The notes under the pieces are model-generated. The model ran no database searches. It saw only the letters and a list, made by a program, of their open reading frames with translations, and was not told the DNA's origin. Source: Siccirubricoccus deserti (GTDB lineage Bacteria; Pseudomonadota; Alphaproteobacteria; Acetobacterales; Acetobacteraceae). Taken from it: DNA of 64,000 nucleotides. The DNA lies in assembly GCF_014283215.1 (NCBI RefSeq), contig NZ_JACOMF010000002.1, positions 248,001 to 312,000 on the forward strand, written 5' to 3'. Shown here piece after piece: positions 1-10,165 of the stretch (within the stretch, counting starts at the first letter, position 1; the number at the start of each line of letters is the position of its first letter). Position numbers and translations under genes: made by a program.

Positions 1-1
1 C

Positions 2-1135
2 ATGGCCAATGGCCATCGCTTCACCTGCGCCGCCCTGGCCGACCTCGACCGCCGCCTGTCCGAGGCCGCCGACCAGGCGGCGCGGCGGGAGAAGCGGATC
101 ACCCGGCATCTGCGCGAGCTTTGCCTGGCCGCTGCCCCCGGCCTGACCGCGGCGGCCGAGGCGCTGGCCGAGATCGACCTGCACGCCGCTGCCGCCGAGC
201 TGGCCGCCGAGGGCGGCTGGTGCCGGCCGGAGCTGACCGAGCGGCCGGAGTTCTGCATCACCGGCGGCCGCCATCCGGTGGTCGCCGCCGCCCTGGCGCG
301 CAACCGGGCCGGCGCCTTCGTGCCCAACGACTGCGACCTGTCGCCAGGCCGGCGGATCTGCCTGCTCACCGGGCCGAACATGGCCGGCAAATCCACCTTC
401 CTGCGGCAGAACGCGCTCTTCGCCGTGCTGGCCCAGGCCGGCTTCTACCTCCCGGCGGAGGCGGCGCGGCTCGGGCTGGTCGACCGGCTGTTCTCCCGCG
501 TCGGCGCCGCCGACGACATTGCCGGCGGGCGCTCCACCTTCATGGTCGAGATGGCCGAGACGGCGGCCATCCTCAACCTGGCCGGGCCGCGGTCGCTGGT
601 GGTGCTGGACGAGGTCGGCCGCGGCACCGCCACCTGGGATGGATTGGCGGTCGCCTGGGCGGTGCTGGAGGCGCTGCACGACCGCACCCGTTGCCGGACG
701 ATCTTCGCCACCCATTTTCATGAGCTGACCGCGCTGGCCGGCAAGCTGCCCGAACTGACCCTCGCCACCATGCGGGTGAAGGAGTGGAAGGGCGAGGTGG
801 TGTTCCAGCACAGCGTCGGCCCGGGCGCGGCGGAGCGAAGCTGGGGGCTGCATGTGGCACGGCTCGCCGGCGTTCCCCGTGTCGTGCTGGCCCGCGCCGC
901 CCAGGTGCTGGAAGCGCTGGAGGCCCGCGCCCGCGGCCTCGATCCGCTGTCCGAGGAGCTGCCGCTGTTCGCCCGGCCACCGGCGGGACCGGCCGCGCCC
1001 ACGGATCCGGTCCCCCAGCACCCGGCGCTGGAGGCGCTCGCGGCGATCGATCCGGACACGGTTTCGCCGCGGGAAGCGCAACAGACGCTGTATCGGTTGC
1101 AGGCGTTGCTCAATGGTGCTGTCAACAACCGATGA
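2..1135 (+). CDS. mutS: DNA mismatch repair ATPase MutS, C-terminal part (5' partial)
   Basis: The frame is open to the window edge, so the first ATG is internal and about 500 N-terminal residues lie outside. The 377 visible residues cover the end of the core/clamp and the whole ABC-type ATPase domain. Walker A is GPNMAGKS (visible residues 124-131), Walker B is VVLDE (200-204), the signature is DEVGRGT (203-209) and the switch histidine lies in ATHFHE (236-241). MutS dimers bind mispaired bases and use ATP to recruit MutL. The C-terminal helix-turn-helix dimerisation region ends normally at TGA 1133-1135. glnD starts at once downstream, so the two are probably co-transcribed. The identification is secure. 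Confidence 0.97.
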   Translation: MANGHRFTCAALADLDRRLSEAADQAARREKRITRHLRELCLAAAPGLTAAAEALAEIDLHAAAAELAAEGGWCRPELTERPEFCITGGRHPVVAAALARNRAGAFVPNDCDLSPGRRICLLTGPNMAGKSTFLRQNALFAVLAQAGFYLPAEAARLGLVDRLFSRVGAADDIAGGRSTFMVEMAETAAILNLAGPRSLVVLDEVGRGTATWDGLAVAWAVLEALHDRTRCRTIFATHFHELTALAGKLPELTLATMRVKEWKGEVVFQHSVGPGAAERSWGLHVARLAGVPRVVLARAAQVLEALEARARGLDPLSEELPLFARPPAGPAAPTDPVPQHPALEALAAIDPDTVSPREAQQTLYRLQALLNGAVNNR

Positions 1136-1155
1136 GCCGGGCTAGGCTGGGGGGA

Positions 1156-3984
1156 ATGACATCCGCGGCCGCATTTCCCGCCAGGGCGACGGCCCAGCGC
1201 TCCACCGCGCTGGCCGATGCACCTTCTGTGATCCCCGACCTGATCGCGGAACTCACCGGCGCGCCCGATGGCTCGCCGATCCGCCGGGAGGCGGCACTCG
1301 ACCTGCTCCGCCGCCACCTCGGCCGGATCCAGCTTCGGGTGCAGGACGCCTTCGAGGCGCAGGAGCTCTCCGGTCTCGCCTCCGCCCGCTGGCTGGCGGC
1401 GCTGACCGACGGGCTGATGCAGGCGATCCACGCCTATGCCGTGGCCATGGTCCCGCCCCGCAACCCGGCGGAGGAGGCCGAGCCGCCCTTCGCCCTGGTC
1501 GCCACCGGCGGCTACGGCCGCGGCGTGCTGGCGCCCTATTCCGACATTGACCTGCTGTTCCTCACCGAGCAATCCGCCGGGCCGCGGGTGCAGCGCATGG
1601 TGGAGTTCGTGCTCTACCTGCTGTGGGACCTCGGGCTGAAGGTCGGCCATGCCACCCGCTCCATCCGCGACTGCATGGAGGAAGCCGGGCGGGACACCAC
1701 CGTGCTCACCGCCCTGGTCGATGCTCGCTTCCTGGTCGGCGACCGCCCGGTCTTCGAACGTTTCCTCGAAGTCTTCCACCGCACCCGGCAGGAGCGTGGG
1801 CTCGGTCCCTTCCTCGCTGCCAAGCGGGCGGAACGGGCCGGCCGCCATGCCCGCTACGGCGACAGCCCCTATCTGGTCGAGCCGCATGTGAAGGAAGGCC
1901 GCGGCGGGTTGCGCGACCTGCAGACCCTCTATTGGCTGGCGCGCTACGCCTTCAACACCCAGCGCATGCCGGAGCTGGTCGGCGCCGACAGCCCCGGCGG
2001 CGGCCTGCTGACCGAGCATGAGGCGCGGGCCATCCGCCGGGCCTGGAACTTCCTCTGGACCGTCCGCTTCCACCTGCACTACGTCGCCGGACGGGCCGAG
2101 GAGCGGCTGACCTTCGACTTCCAGCCGGTGGTCGGCGCCCGCATGGGCTACACCCCGCGCGGCCGGCAGGACGGCGTCGAGCGCTTCATGAAGCACCTGT
2201 TCCTGACGGTGCGCGACGTGCTCCGCCTGACCCGGGTGCTGGAGCCGGCGATCGAGCGCGCGGCGCTCGGCCCCCCCGCCACCCGCCGCCATGGCGATGC
2301 GGCGCTGGCCGAGGCGGGGTTGGCCTTCGCCGACGGCAAGCTGGTGGCGGCGCCGCCGAACCGCGACTTCTCCCGCGAGCCGATCCTGATGCTGCGGATC
2401 CTGAAGGCGGCGCGCGACCGCAAGCTGGAGATCCACCCGCTGGCGATCCGGGCGCTGATCCGCAACGCCCACCACGCGACCGCGCTGCGCGACCAGTCCG
2501 AAGCCAATACGCTGTTCCTCGACCTGCTGACCGGCAAGGACGCGGCGCAATGGCTGCGGCTGATGAACGAGACGGGGTTCCTCTCCCGCTTCATCCCCGA
2601 CTGGGCGCGCATCGTCGGGCTGATGCAGTTCGACACCTACCATGTGTTCACGGTGGACGAGCACACCATCGAGGCGATCGGCGTGCTGCAGCAGGTCGAG
2701 CGCAACGAGCTGGTGGAAGTGGCGCCGGTCGCCTCCGAGCTGATCGGCCAGTTGCAATCGCGTCGCGCGCTCTACATGGCGGCGCTGCTGCACGACATCG
2801 CCAAGGGCCGCGGCGGCGACCACTCGGAACTCGGCGCCCGCATCGCCACCGAGCTCTGCCCGCGGCTCGGCCTGACGCCGGAGGAGACCGAGACCGTCTC
2901 CTGGCTCGTCCTGCACCACCTGCTGGTCAGCCAGACCGCCTTCAAGCGCGACATCGAGGACCCGAAGACCGTCCTCGACATCGCCGACCTGGTACAATCG
3001 CCGGAACGGCTGCGGCTGCTGCTGGTGCTGACCGTCTGCGACATGCGGGCGGTGGGCCCCAAGGTCTGGAACGGCTGGAAGGCCACCCTGCTGCGGGAGG
3101 TCTACTGGCGGGTGGCGGAAGTGCTGGCCGGCGGGCTTTCGGTGCCGGAGCGCGACGTGCGCGTCGCCCGTGCCCGCGATGCCGCCGCCGCCATGCTCGC
3201 CGCCTGGCCGGCAGCCGAGCGGGACGCCTTCCTCGCCCGCGGCTATTCCGGCTACTGGCTCTCCTTCGACGCCGACACCCATGCCCGCCATGCCGCGCTG
3301 ATCCGCGAGGCGGAGGCGAGCAACGCGCCGCTGACGGTGCGCACCCGGGTGCTCGAAAGCCGCGCCGTCACCGAGATCACGGTCTATGCCGCCGACCATC
3401 CAGGCCTCTTCAGCCGGATCGCGGGCGCCCTGGCGGTGGCCGGGGCCAGCATCGTCGATGCCCGCATCCACACCCTGACCAATGGCATGGCGCTCGACAC
3501 CTTCTGGGTGCAGGACGCCGCCGGCGGCGCCTTCGATGCGCCGCACCGGCTGGCCCGGCTTTCGGTGCTGGTGGAGCAGGCGCTGTCCGGCCGGCTCAGG
3601 CTGCGCGAGGAGATCTGCAAGGTGCGGCGGGAGCCGGCCCGGCTGCGGGCGGTGACGGTGCCGCCGCGGGTGGTCTTCGACAACCACGCCAGCAACACCC
3701 ACACCGTCATCGAGGTGAACGGCCGCGACCGGCCGGGGCTGCTGCATGACGTGACCGCAGCGATCAGCGGCGAGGGGCTGCAGATCGCCTCCGCCCATAT
3801 CACCACCTATGGCGTGCGGGCGGTGGACGTCTTCTACGTGAAGGATGTCTTCGGCCTGAAGGTGGAGAACGAGCGCAAGCTGGCCAGCCTGCGCGTGGCG
3901 ATGGAAGCGGCGCTGGCGCCGCCGGCGGCGGATGGCGGCGGCTCGGTCGCGGTGGCGGCGCGGGCGGCGGCGGACCGGGCGTAA
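1156..3984 (+). CDS. glnD: [Protein-PII] uridylyltransferase / uridylyl-removing enzyme
   Basis: This bifunctional nitrogen sensor uridylylates PII when glutamine is low and removes UMP when it is high. Its 942 residues match the family length. In order they hold a nucleotidyltransferase domain with GGYGRG near residue 118 and the DID metal pair near 130, an HD hydrolase domain with LLHDIAKG near 545, and two C-terminal ACT domains near 738 and 848 (DHPGLFSRIAGAL and DRPGLLHDVTAAI), which sense glutamine. An in-frame ATG at 1132 overlaps the mutS stop (ATGA) and is an equally possible coupled start adding 8 residues; neither start has an ideally spaced ribosome site. The gene follows mutS. 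Confidence 0.96.
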   Translation: MTSAAAFPARATAQRSTALADAPSVIPDLIAELTGAPDGSPIRREAALDLLRRHLGRIQLRVQDAFEAQELSGLASARWLAALTDGLMQAIHAYAVAMVPPRNPAEEAEPPFALVATGGYGRGVLAPYSDIDLLFLTEQSAGPRVQRMVEFVLYLLWDLGLKVGHATRSIRDCMEEAGRDTTVLTALVDARFLVGDRPVFERFLEVFHRTRQERGLGPFLAAKRAERAGRHARYGDSPYLVEPHVKEGRGGLRDLQTLYWLARYAFNTQRMPELVGADSPGGGLLTEHEARAIRRAWNFLWTVRFHLHYVAGRAEERLTFDFQPVVGARMGYTPRGRQDGVERFMKHLFLTVRDVLRLTRVLEPAIERAALGPPATRRHGDAALAEAGLAFADGKLVAAPPNRDFSREPILMLRILKAARDRKLEIHPLAIRALIRNAHHATALRDQSEANTLFLDLLTGKDAAQWLRLMNETGFLSRFIPDWARIVGLMQFDTYHVFTVDEHTIEAIGVLQQVERNELVEVAPVASELIGQLQSRRALYMAALLHDIAKGRGGDHSELGARIATELCPRLGLTPEETETVSWLVLHHLLVSQTAFKRDIEDPKTVLDIADLVQSPERLRLLLVLTVCDMRAVGPKVWNGWKATLLREVYWRVAEVLAGGLSVPERDVRVARARDAAAAMLAAWPAAERDAFLARGYSGYWLSFDADTHARHAALIREAEASNAPLTVRTRVLESRAVTEITVYAADHPGLFSRIAGALAVAGASIVDARIHTLTNGMALDTFWVQDAAGGAFDAPHRLARLSVLVEQALSGRLRLREEICKVRREPARLRAVTVPPRVVFDNHASNTHTVIEVNGRDRPGLLHDVTAAISGEGLQIASAHITTYGVRAVDVFYVKDVFGLKVENERKLASLRVAMEAALAPPAADGGGSVAVAARAAADRA

Positions 3985-4034
3985 ACCCTGGGCTTTGCCG
4001 GCGCGTTCCCTGTGGCATGCCACGGGAGACCGCC

Positions 4035-4346
4035 ATGCCAGCCGACCGCAAGCCCGACCCCCCCTTCCCCGGCGCCGGCGCCGATTACGAGGACACCGTC
4101 AGCAGCCGCACCACCGCCGACGGCCCCAAGGCCCCGCCCCGCGACAAATCCCCCGAGCACCAGTACCCGGAGGCCGAACGCGCAACCGGTGTGAACCGCA
4201 CGGACGCCAAGGCTCCGGGCGGGCCGGTGAACATCCCGGTCAAGGGCAAGCCGGACGACAGCGGCGCGGAGGCCGCCGGCCAAAGTCCGGACCAGGCCAC
4301 CGGCAAGGGCAGCCGCGACGCCTCGGGCGGGCTGGCGCAGGAGTAG
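4035..4346 (+). CDS. Small hypothetical protein, probably disordered
   Basis: This 103-residue, highly polar protein is rich in Pro, Gly, Asp and Lys and has no hydrophobic core, signal peptide or membrane segment, so it is likely intrinsically disordered. The start at 4035 is preferred because GGGAGA (4024-4029) sits five bases upstream; an ATG at 4017 would add six residues. It lies 50 bp after glnD on the same strand and ends one base before the convergent CLC gene. I recognise no family. Codon use looks coding, but with no homology visible it remains a prediction. Confidence 0.55.
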   Translation: MPADRKPDPPFPGAGADYEDTVSSRTTADGPKAPPRDKSPEHQYPEAERATGVNRTDAKAPGGPVNIPVKGKPDDSGAEAAGQSPDQATGKGSRDASGGLAQE

Positions 4347-4347
4347 C

Positions 4348-6180
4348 TCAACCGGTCCCGGACCAGAGCCCGCTTTCCTCGCGCCGGCGCTTCTGCACTT
4401 CCTCTCCGTAGCGGCGGAGCAGATGGGCCTCGGTCAGCAGCCCGACCGGCCGGTGGCTGGCCGGCTCCACCACCGCCAGCGCATCGGCCTCGGCGAGGCC
4501 GAAGGCGGCCATGGCGTCGCGCGCATTCATGCCCGGCAGCAGCACCGTGCCGCGATGGTGCAGCAGCGGCGCCAGGCAGGTGACCTCGGGCGGCGCAGCA
4601 TGGACCTCGGGCACCGAGACCAGCCCGGCGTAGCAGCCTGCCGCATCCACCGCCACGACCCGCGCCGTGGCGCCGAGCGGGAAGGCGCGGCGGAAACTGG
4701 CCAGGTCGATGTCCTGCGGCACCTGCGCCACGTCCCGCCGCATCAGCTGCGCCGCTGTCAGGTCGTTGATCCAGCCGATGTCATGCGCGCTGCGGATCGA
4801 CTCCCCCCGCAGGTGGAAGCGCCAGGTGGCGAAGGAATAGCCGAACAGCCGCCGGACGATCAGGCCGGAGACCGCGACCGAGGCCAGCACCAGCCCGGTG
4901 ACCGCCAGGCTGCCGGTGGTCTCCAGCGCCAGGAAGGTCATCGCCAGCGGCGCGCCGATCACCGCCGCCCCGAAGGCGCTCATCCCCACCAGCACCATCA
5001 GCAGCGGGTCGGGCCCGGGCGGGTCCAGCAGCGCCAGCAGCGCGGCGAACAGCTTGCCGCCCAGACCGCCGATCAGCAGCGAGGCGAAGAACAGCCCGCC
5101 GCGGAAGCCGCTGCCGATGGACAGGATGGAGGCCAGCGCCTTCACCAGCAGCAGCGCCAGCACCGGCCAGGCCGGCGCCTCCGTCACCAGCGTCAGGTGC
5201 AGCGCGCCATGCCCGGCCGAAAGCGCCACCGGCGAGACCTGGGCCAGGGTCCCGACCGCCAGCCCGCCCACCGCCAGCCGCAGCATCGGGGAAGGGATCA
5301 GCCGCGCCAGCCCTGCCTCGGCCAGCCCGACCCCACGCATCAGCAGGATCGCCGAGAGGCCGCACAGGGCGCCGACAGCCAGCGCCAGCGGATAGGCCGA
5401 GGTGTCGATCACGCTCGGCACTAACGCCTCAACCTGGACGCTGTGGGCGGCAAGGCTGCGGGCCACCAGCACGGCGGTGACCGCGCTGGCCACCACCGGG
5501 AACAACGCGCCGATGCTGTAGGTGCCGATCACCAGTTCGAAGGCGTAGAAGGCGCCGGTCAGCGGCGCGTCGAAGGCGGCGCCGATCGCCCCGGCGGTGC
5601 CGGCGCCCACCAGGATCCGCAGGTCGCCGCGGCGCAGCGAGAAGGCGGCGCCGAGGCGGGAGGCAAGGCCGCCGCCGGCCTGGGCATAGCCCGCCTCCAG
5701 CCCGACCGAGGCGCCGAAGCCGTTCGACACCACGGTCTGCGCCCCCACGACCACCGCATCCGAAAGCGACATCCGGCCGCCATGCAGGGCATTCGCCTCG
5801 ATCGGGTCGACCGGCGGCTTCGCCCGCCAGCGGGCGATCGCCCAGTTGAGCAGCGCCAGCGCCAGCCCGCCCAGTACCGGCACCAGCAGCAGCCGCCAGC
5901 TCGGCAGGAAGGTGGTGGTCGAGAGCCGCGCCTCCGGCCCCAGCCCGTAGAGCAGCCGCTGCAACCCATGCGCCGCCGCGCCCATGCCCCAGGCCAGCAC
6001 CCCGACGCCGGCCCCGGTCAGGGTGGCGAGCACCACCACCCCCACCTCGCTGCTGCGCACCCAGCTGCGCAGCGCGGCCTCCCGCCGCGCCCGGTGGCGG
6101 AGAAGGCGAAGGTAGCGATGCGGGGCGAGCGGGTGCATGACCGCCGCAGATGCCGCAGGACGCCAGCCGAAGCGAAACAC
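4348..6180 (-). CDS. CLC-family chloride channel/antiporter with C-terminal CBS domains
   Basis: A 610-residue integral membrane protein of the ClC family, which move chloride, usually in exchange for protons. After a basic N-terminus it has about ten hydrophobic segments. GASVGLEAGY near residue 155 corresponds to the GREGP filter region and keeps the gating glutamate. GSGFRGGLFF near 350 corresponds to the second filter loop, followed by GAPLAMTFLALE. Residues after about 470 form a cytoplasmic CBS-pair region (MRRDVAQVPQDIDL onward). A GTG start at 6180 is preferred because a GAGG lies about nine bases upstream; an ATG at 6138 is the alternative. It diverges from murJ with only 46 bp between starts. 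Confidence 0.9.
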   Translation of the reverse strand: MFRFGWRPAASAAVMHPLAPHRYLRLLRHRARREAALRSWVRSSEVGVVVLATLTGAGVGVLAWGMGAAAHGLQRLLYGLGPEARLSTTTFLPSWRLLLVPVLGGLALALLNWAIARWRAKPPVDPIEANALHGGRMSLSDAVVVGAQTVVSNGFGASVGLEAGYAQAGGGLASRLGAAFSLRRGDLRILVGAGTAGAIGAAFDAPLTGAFYAFELVIGTYSIGALFPVVASAVTAVLVARSLAAHSVQVEALVPSVIDTSAYPLALAVGALCGLSAILLMRGVGLAEAGLARLIPSPMLRLAVGGLAVGTLAQVSPVALSAGHGALHLTLVTEAPAWPVLALLLVKALASILSIGSGFRGGLFFASLLIGGLGGKLFAALLALLDPPGPDPLLMVLVGMSAFGAAVIGAPLAMTFLALETTGSLAVTGLVLASVAVSGLIVRRLFGYSFATWRFHLRGESIRSAHDIGWINDLTAAQLMRRDVAQVPQDIDLASFRRAFPLGATARVVAVDAAGCYAGLVSVPEVHAAPPEVTCLAPLLHHRGTVLLPGMNARDAMAAFGLAEADALAVVEPASHRPVGLLTEAHLLRRYGEEVQKRRREESGLWSGTG

Positions 6181-6226
6181 CTTACGGTGCCTCGCCGTGG
6201 TCGCCGTTCTGCTCTAGACCGCGCCG

Positions 6227-7777
6227 ATGCTCAAAGGCGTCCTCACCGTCGGCGGCTGGACCATGGCCAGCCGCATTCTCGGCTTCGCACGCGACATGCT
6301 GATCGCCTCCCGGCTCGGCGCCGGGCCGATGGCGGACGCCTTCTTCGTCGCTCTCAAGCTGCCCAACCTGTTCCGCCGACTGTTCGGGGAGGGTGCCTTC
6401 AACGCCGCCTTCGTCCCCGCCTTCGCCGGGACCCTGGCAGTGCAGGGGCCGCGCGTCGCCCAGCAGCTGGCGGAGCGCATGGCGGCGCTGATGACCCTCT
6501 GGCTCAGCCTGCTGGTGGTGATCGGCATCCTGGCCATGCCGCAGCTCATGCGGGTGCTGGCGCCGGGCTTCGCCGACGAGCCGGCGAAATTCGCGCTGGC
6601 GGTGGAACTGACCCGGATCACCTTCCCCTACCTGCTGCTGATCTGCCTGACGGCGCTGGTCTCCGGGGTGCTGAACGGGCTGGACCGCTTCGCCGCCGCC
6701 GCGGCGGCGCCGATCTTCTTCAACCTGCTGTCCATGGCAGCGCTGCTGGTGCTGACGCCCTTCGTGGCGACCCCCGCGCATGCGCTGGCCTGGGGCGTGA
6801 CGGTCTCCGGCGCCGTCCAACTAGGCCTGGTGCTCTGGGCCGCGGCGCGGGCGGGGATGGCGCTGCACATCCTCAGGCTGCCGTCGCTGGCGCCGGAGGT
6901 GCGGCAGGTGCTGCGCAAGATGGTGCCGGGGGTGCTCGGCGCCGGGGTGACCCAGCTCAACCTGGCGATCGACGTCATCATCGCCAGCTTCCTGCCGGCC
7001 GGCGCGGTTTCCTACCTCTACTACGCCGACCGGGTGGGGCAGTTGCCGCTCGGCGTCATCGGTGCGGCGGTGGGCACGGCGATGCTGCCGCTGCTGTCGC
7101 GGCAGGTGCGGTCGGGCGAGAGCCTTTCGGCGCACCGCACCATGAATCGGGCGGTGGAGCTTTCGCTGCTGCTCTGCCTGCCGGCGGCGGTGGGCCAGGC
7201 GGTGGCGGCGGAGCCCATCGTCACCGTGCTGTTCCAGCGCGGCGTCTTCGGGCTGGCGGAGGCGCAGGCGACGGCCGCGGCGCTCTCGGCCTATGCCATC
7301 GGCCTGCCGGCCTATGTGTTGGTGAAGATCTTCGCCCCCGGCTTCTTCGCCCGCGGCGACACCGCGACGCCGGTGAAGGTCGGGCTTGGCGCCGTGGCGC
7401 TGAACCTGGCGCTGAACCTGATCCTCACCCCATGGCTGTCGCATGTCGGCGTGGCGCTGGCGACCGCGCTTTCGGCCTGGGCGAATGCGCTGGCCTTGGG
7501 TGCGCTGCTGTGGTGGCGGGGGCATTTCCTGGCCGACCGGCGGCTGCGCCGGCGGGCGCCGCGGCTGCTGCTGGCGGCGCTGCTGATGGGCGGCGTGCTG
7601 CTGGCCCTGGGTGCCGTGCTGTTCCCGGCCGGGCCGGGCTGGCGCTTCGCCGCGCTGGCGGCGCTGATCGGTGCCGGCATGCTCTGCTACTTCGGCGCCG
7701 CCGTCCTGCTGCGGGTGCTGGACTGGCGGGAACTGCGCGGTCTGTTGCGCCGGCGGCGCAAGCCGGCGAAAGCTTGA
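6227..7777 (+). CDS. murJ: Lipid II flippase MurJ (MviN)
   Basis: This 516-residue polytopic inner-membrane protein of the MOP superfamily flips undecaprenyl-linked peptidoglycan precursor (lipid II) to the periplasmic face. The N-terminal stretch [18 protein letters not shown] and the following [19 protein letters not shown] are hallmark MurJ signatures. Arginines in these stretches line the central cavity in characterised MurJ proteins. About 14 hydrophobic segments follow and the C-terminus is basic (RRRRKPAKA). It starts 46 bp from the divergent CLC gene and is followed 58 bp later by trpS, a common alphaproteobacterial order. Confidence 0.96.
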   Translation: MLKGVLTVGGWTMASRILGFARDMLIASRLGAGPMADAFFVALKLPNLFRRLFGEGAFNAAFVPAFAGTLAVQGPRVAQQLAERMAALMTLWLSLLVVIGILAMPQLMRVLAPGFADEPAKFALAVELTRITFPYLLLICLTALVSGVLNGLDRFAAAAAAPIFFNLLSMAALLVLTPFVATPAHALAWGVTVSGAVQLGLVLWAAARAGMALHILRLPSLAPEVRQVLRKMVPGVLGAGVTQLNLAIDVIIASFLPAGAVSYLYYADRVGQLPLGVIGAAVGTAMLPLLSRQVRSGESLSAHRTMNRAVELSLLLCLPAAVGQAVAAEPIVTVLFQRGVFGLAEAQATAAALSAYAIGLPAYVLVKIFAPGFFARGDTATPVKVGLGAVALNLALNLILTPWLSHVGVALATALSAWANALALGALLWWRGHFLADRRLRRRAPRLLLAALLMGGVLLALGAVLFPAGPGWRFAALAALIGAGMLCYFGAAVLLRVLDWRELRGLLRRRRKPAKA

Positions 7778-7835
7778 CCTGCCGGCCGCCACGGGGGATC
7801 ACCCCCGTCGCAGCCAGCGAACCGGTACACCAGCC

Positions 7836-8834
7836 ATGCAGCGCGTCTTCTCCGGGATCCAACCCTCCGGCATCCCGACCCTCGGCAACTACCTCGGCGC
7901 CATCCGCAATTGGGTGCCGCTGCAGGAGACGCATGACGCGATCTATTGCGTCGTCGACCTGCATGCCATCACCGTCTGGCAGGATCCGAAGCAGCTCGCC
8001 ACCCAGACGCGGGAGATGGCTGCGGCGCTGATCGCCTGCGGGCTGGACCCGCGGCGCTGCATCCTGTTCGTGCAGAGCCATGTGCAGGCGCACACCCGGC
8101 TGGCCTGGATCTTCAACTGCGTGGCCCGGCTCGGCTGGCTGAACCGAATGACGCAGTTCAAGGACAAGGCCGGCAAGGACCGCGAGGCGGCCTCCTCCGG
8201 CCTCTATGTCTATCCGAACCTGATGGCGGCCGACATCCTGGCCTACAAGGCGACGCTGGTGCCGGTGGGCGACGACCAGAAGCAGCATCTGGAGCTCGCC
8301 AACGACATCGCCGAGAAGTTCAACCACGATTACGGGGTGGATTTCTTCCCGCACATCGACCCGCTGATCCAGGGCGTCGCCGCGCGTGTCATGTCGCTGC
8401 GCGACGGCACCAGGAAGATGTCGAAGTCGGATGCCTCCGACCAGTCGCGCATCAACCTGACCGACGACCATGACGCCATCGCCCTCAAGATCCGTCGCGC
8501 CAAGACCGATCCGGAGCCTCTGCCGGAGCAGGTGAACGGCCTGGAGGCCCGGCCGGAGGCGCGCAACCTGGTCGGCATCCTCGCTGCCATCAGCGGCACC
8601 CTGCCGGAGAACGTGCTGCGCGAGCATGGCGGCAAGGGCTTCGGCGCGTTCAAGGAGGTGCTGTGCGAGGCGCTGGTCGCGCATCTGGCGCCGATCCAGG
8701 GGGAGATGGCGCGGCTCCTCGGCGATCCCGCGGCGCTGGATGCGGCGCTGCGCCTCGGCGCCGAGCGGGCCGAGGCGATCGCCGACCCGATCGTCGCCGA
8801 GGTGGAGCGGCTTGTCGGCTTCCTGCCGCGCTGA
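7836..8834 (+). CDS. trpS: Tryptophanyl-tRNA synthetase
   Basis: A class I aminoacyl-tRNA synthetase of 332 residues, the normal bacterial length, charging tRNA-Trp. The HIGH-like signature is in [13 protein letters not shown] near residues 9-21, and the KMSKS loop is explicit in [12 protein letters not shown] near 193. The start at 7836 places the typical [12 protein letters not shown] at the N-terminus; the open frame upstream lies inside murJ in another frame and is not part of it. It probably shares the murJ transcript. Confidence 0.97.
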   Translation: MQRVFSGIQPSGIPTLGNYLGAIRNWVPLQETHDAIYCVVDLHAITVWQDPKQLATQTREMAAALIACGLDPRRCILFVQSHVQAHTRLAWIFNCVARLGWLNRMTQFKDKAGKDREAASSGLYVYPNLMAADILAYKATLVPVGDDQKQHLELANDIAEKFNHDYGVDFFPHIDPLIQGVAARVMSLRDGTRKMSKSDASDQSRINLTDDHDAIALKIRRAKTDPEPLPEQVNGLEARPEARNLVGILAAISGTLPENVLREHGGKGFGAFKEVLCEALVAHLAPIQGEMARLLGDPAALDAALRLGAERAEAIADPIVAEVERLVGFLPR

Positions 8835-8929
8835 CGCTCTCCACGACATCGCTGCGCGCTTTCGTGGGGGGAGGTCCCTCACGATGGGCGCTTCGGCACG
8901 CCTGCCGCGGAAGGACGCCGGACGCCAGG

Positions 8930-9649
8930 TCAGCCCACCCGCAGCAGGGCCGGCCCGTTCGTGCGGAGCCATTCCACCGCGGCGTCGCGGTGGGGGGTGA
9001 GCTTTTCCACATGCGTCCAGAAGCGCGCGCCGTGGTTCAGCTCCTTCAGATGGGCAACCTCATGCGCCACCACGTAGTCGAGCACCCAATCCGGCGCCAT
9101 CACCAGCCGCCAGGAGAAGGCCAGCGTGCCGTCCGGGGCGCAGCTGCCCCAGCGGCTGCGGGTGTCCTTCAGCCGGATCATGCGCGGGGTGACGCCAAGT
9201 AGCGCGGCATGGCCCGCCGCCAGCACGCGGATCCGCCGCTGCGCCTCCGCCCGGAGGAAATCCGCGGTCCGCGCCGGTACCGCCTCGGCTTCGCCCGGTA
9301 CCAGTATGGCGCCAGGGGCCAGGCAGACCTCGCCGTTCGCATCCGGCACATGGCGAATGACATGCGGTGCGCCGCCGAGCGGCACCTCGGCACCGGGCTC
9401 CAGCGCGATATGCGGGGCGAGGGCGGCCAGCCTTCCCATCACCCAGGCGGCATGGGTCGCCAGCAGCGCCATCCCGGCACGGCGGCCGGCCCGCGGCGGC
9501 AGGGTCACCACCACCTCCCCGGCCCGGGCATCGATCCGCAGGCTGACCCGCCGGGCGCGGCGGGACCGGCGCCAGCGCACCGGGCAGGATTGAGCTGTGG
9601 CAAGCTCCCCCGCTGGGAGGGCCACGGTTTCAGCGTCACGCAATTCCAT
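8930..9649 (-). CDS. YgjP/DUF45-type zinc metallopeptidase
   Basis: The 239-residue protein carries the zincin motif VAHEVAHLKELNHG near residues 198-211, with the third ligand expected in the helix after FWTHVEKL. This arrangement defines the YgjP-like (DUF45) domain, related to SprT and WLM peptidases. RLKDTRSRWGSC upstream of the motif is also typical of the family. No signal peptide is seen, so it is likely cytoplasmic; substrates of this family are not established. The start is uncertain: ATG 9649 is preferred because the 24 codons from an upstream ATG at 9721 read as arginine-rich non-coding sequence. Confidence 0.85.
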   Translation of the reverse strand: MELRDAETVALPAGELATAQSCPVRWRRSRRARRVSLRIDARAGEVVVTLPPRAGRRAGMALLATHAAWVMGRLAALAPHIALEPGAEVPLGGAPHVIRHVPDANGEVCLAPGAILVPGEAEAVPARTADFLRAEAQRRIRVLAAGHAALLGVTPRMIRLKDTRSRWGSCAPDGTLAFSWRLVMAPDWVLDYVVAHEVAHLKELNHGARFWTHVEKLTPHRDAAVEWLRTNGPALLRVG

Positions 9650-9832
9650 AACCCGGAAGATGGACCTTCGGGGCCGTCGGCGGCAACGGCTTGACACGCT
9701 TCGTTGCGGAACGGCCGGCAAACACTACCGTGGCGCGTCCCCGCCCGCGGGACGCCGCTCCCGGTCGTGCCTGGAGCGGCGGCGCGTCCCACCAGCCGAG
9801 AGGGTCGGTCGGCCTACCTCAGGCCGCCCAGG

Positions 9833-10165
9833 TCAGCCGGGCAGCCCCTTCACCTCGGTCTCGACGAAGGAGAGGGGGGCGGCGCCGGCATTGACCACAT
9901 TGTGCTCGACCCCTGCGTCGCGGCTGTAGGCGACGCCGGCCTTCAGCTCGGCGGTCAGGGTCTGGCCGCCCGGCAACTCGATCAGCAGCGTGCCGTCGGT
10001 GACCGGCACCACCACATAGAGCCAGCCATGGCGGTGCCAGCCCGTCTCCGCGCCGGGGTTGAAGTCCCAGCGGGTGACCCGGACGTGCCCGGTATCCACC
10101 TGCACGGTCGCGGTCGCCGGCTCCCGGCAGCGCAGCGGCTCGGTGAAGCCGCCAGCTCCGCTCAC
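9833..10165 (-). CDS. Cupin-domain protein
   Basis: A 110-residue single-domain cupin. PGAETGWHRHGWLYVV near residues 36-51 matches cupin motif 1 with two histidines, and a second motif is seen near EHNVVNAG. The fold binds a metal in many enzymes and small-molecule sensors; the substrate here cannot be read from sequence. Its ATG overlaps the end of the dapA-family gene by four bases (10162-10165), showing translational coupling in the ycgN / dapA-like / cupin operon, so it may act on or regulate the same metabolite. Confidence 0.85.
   Translation of the reverse strand: MSGAGGFTEPLRCREPATATVQVDTGHVRVTRWDFNPGAETGWHRHGWLYVVVPVTDGTLLIELPGGQTLTAELKAGVAYSRDAGVEHNVVNAGAAPLSFVETEVKGLPG

Noticed and set aside
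718-4023. A 1101-codon open frame on the minus strand antisense to glnD
   Set aside because: It is low in complexity (R, H, Q, G-rich), has no domain signature, and mirrors the third-position GC of glnD. glnD itself has full domain structure.
5443-8031. An 862-codon plus-strand frame running through the CLC and murJ genes
   Set aside because: It crosses two recognised genes in the wrong frame or strand and carries no motif.
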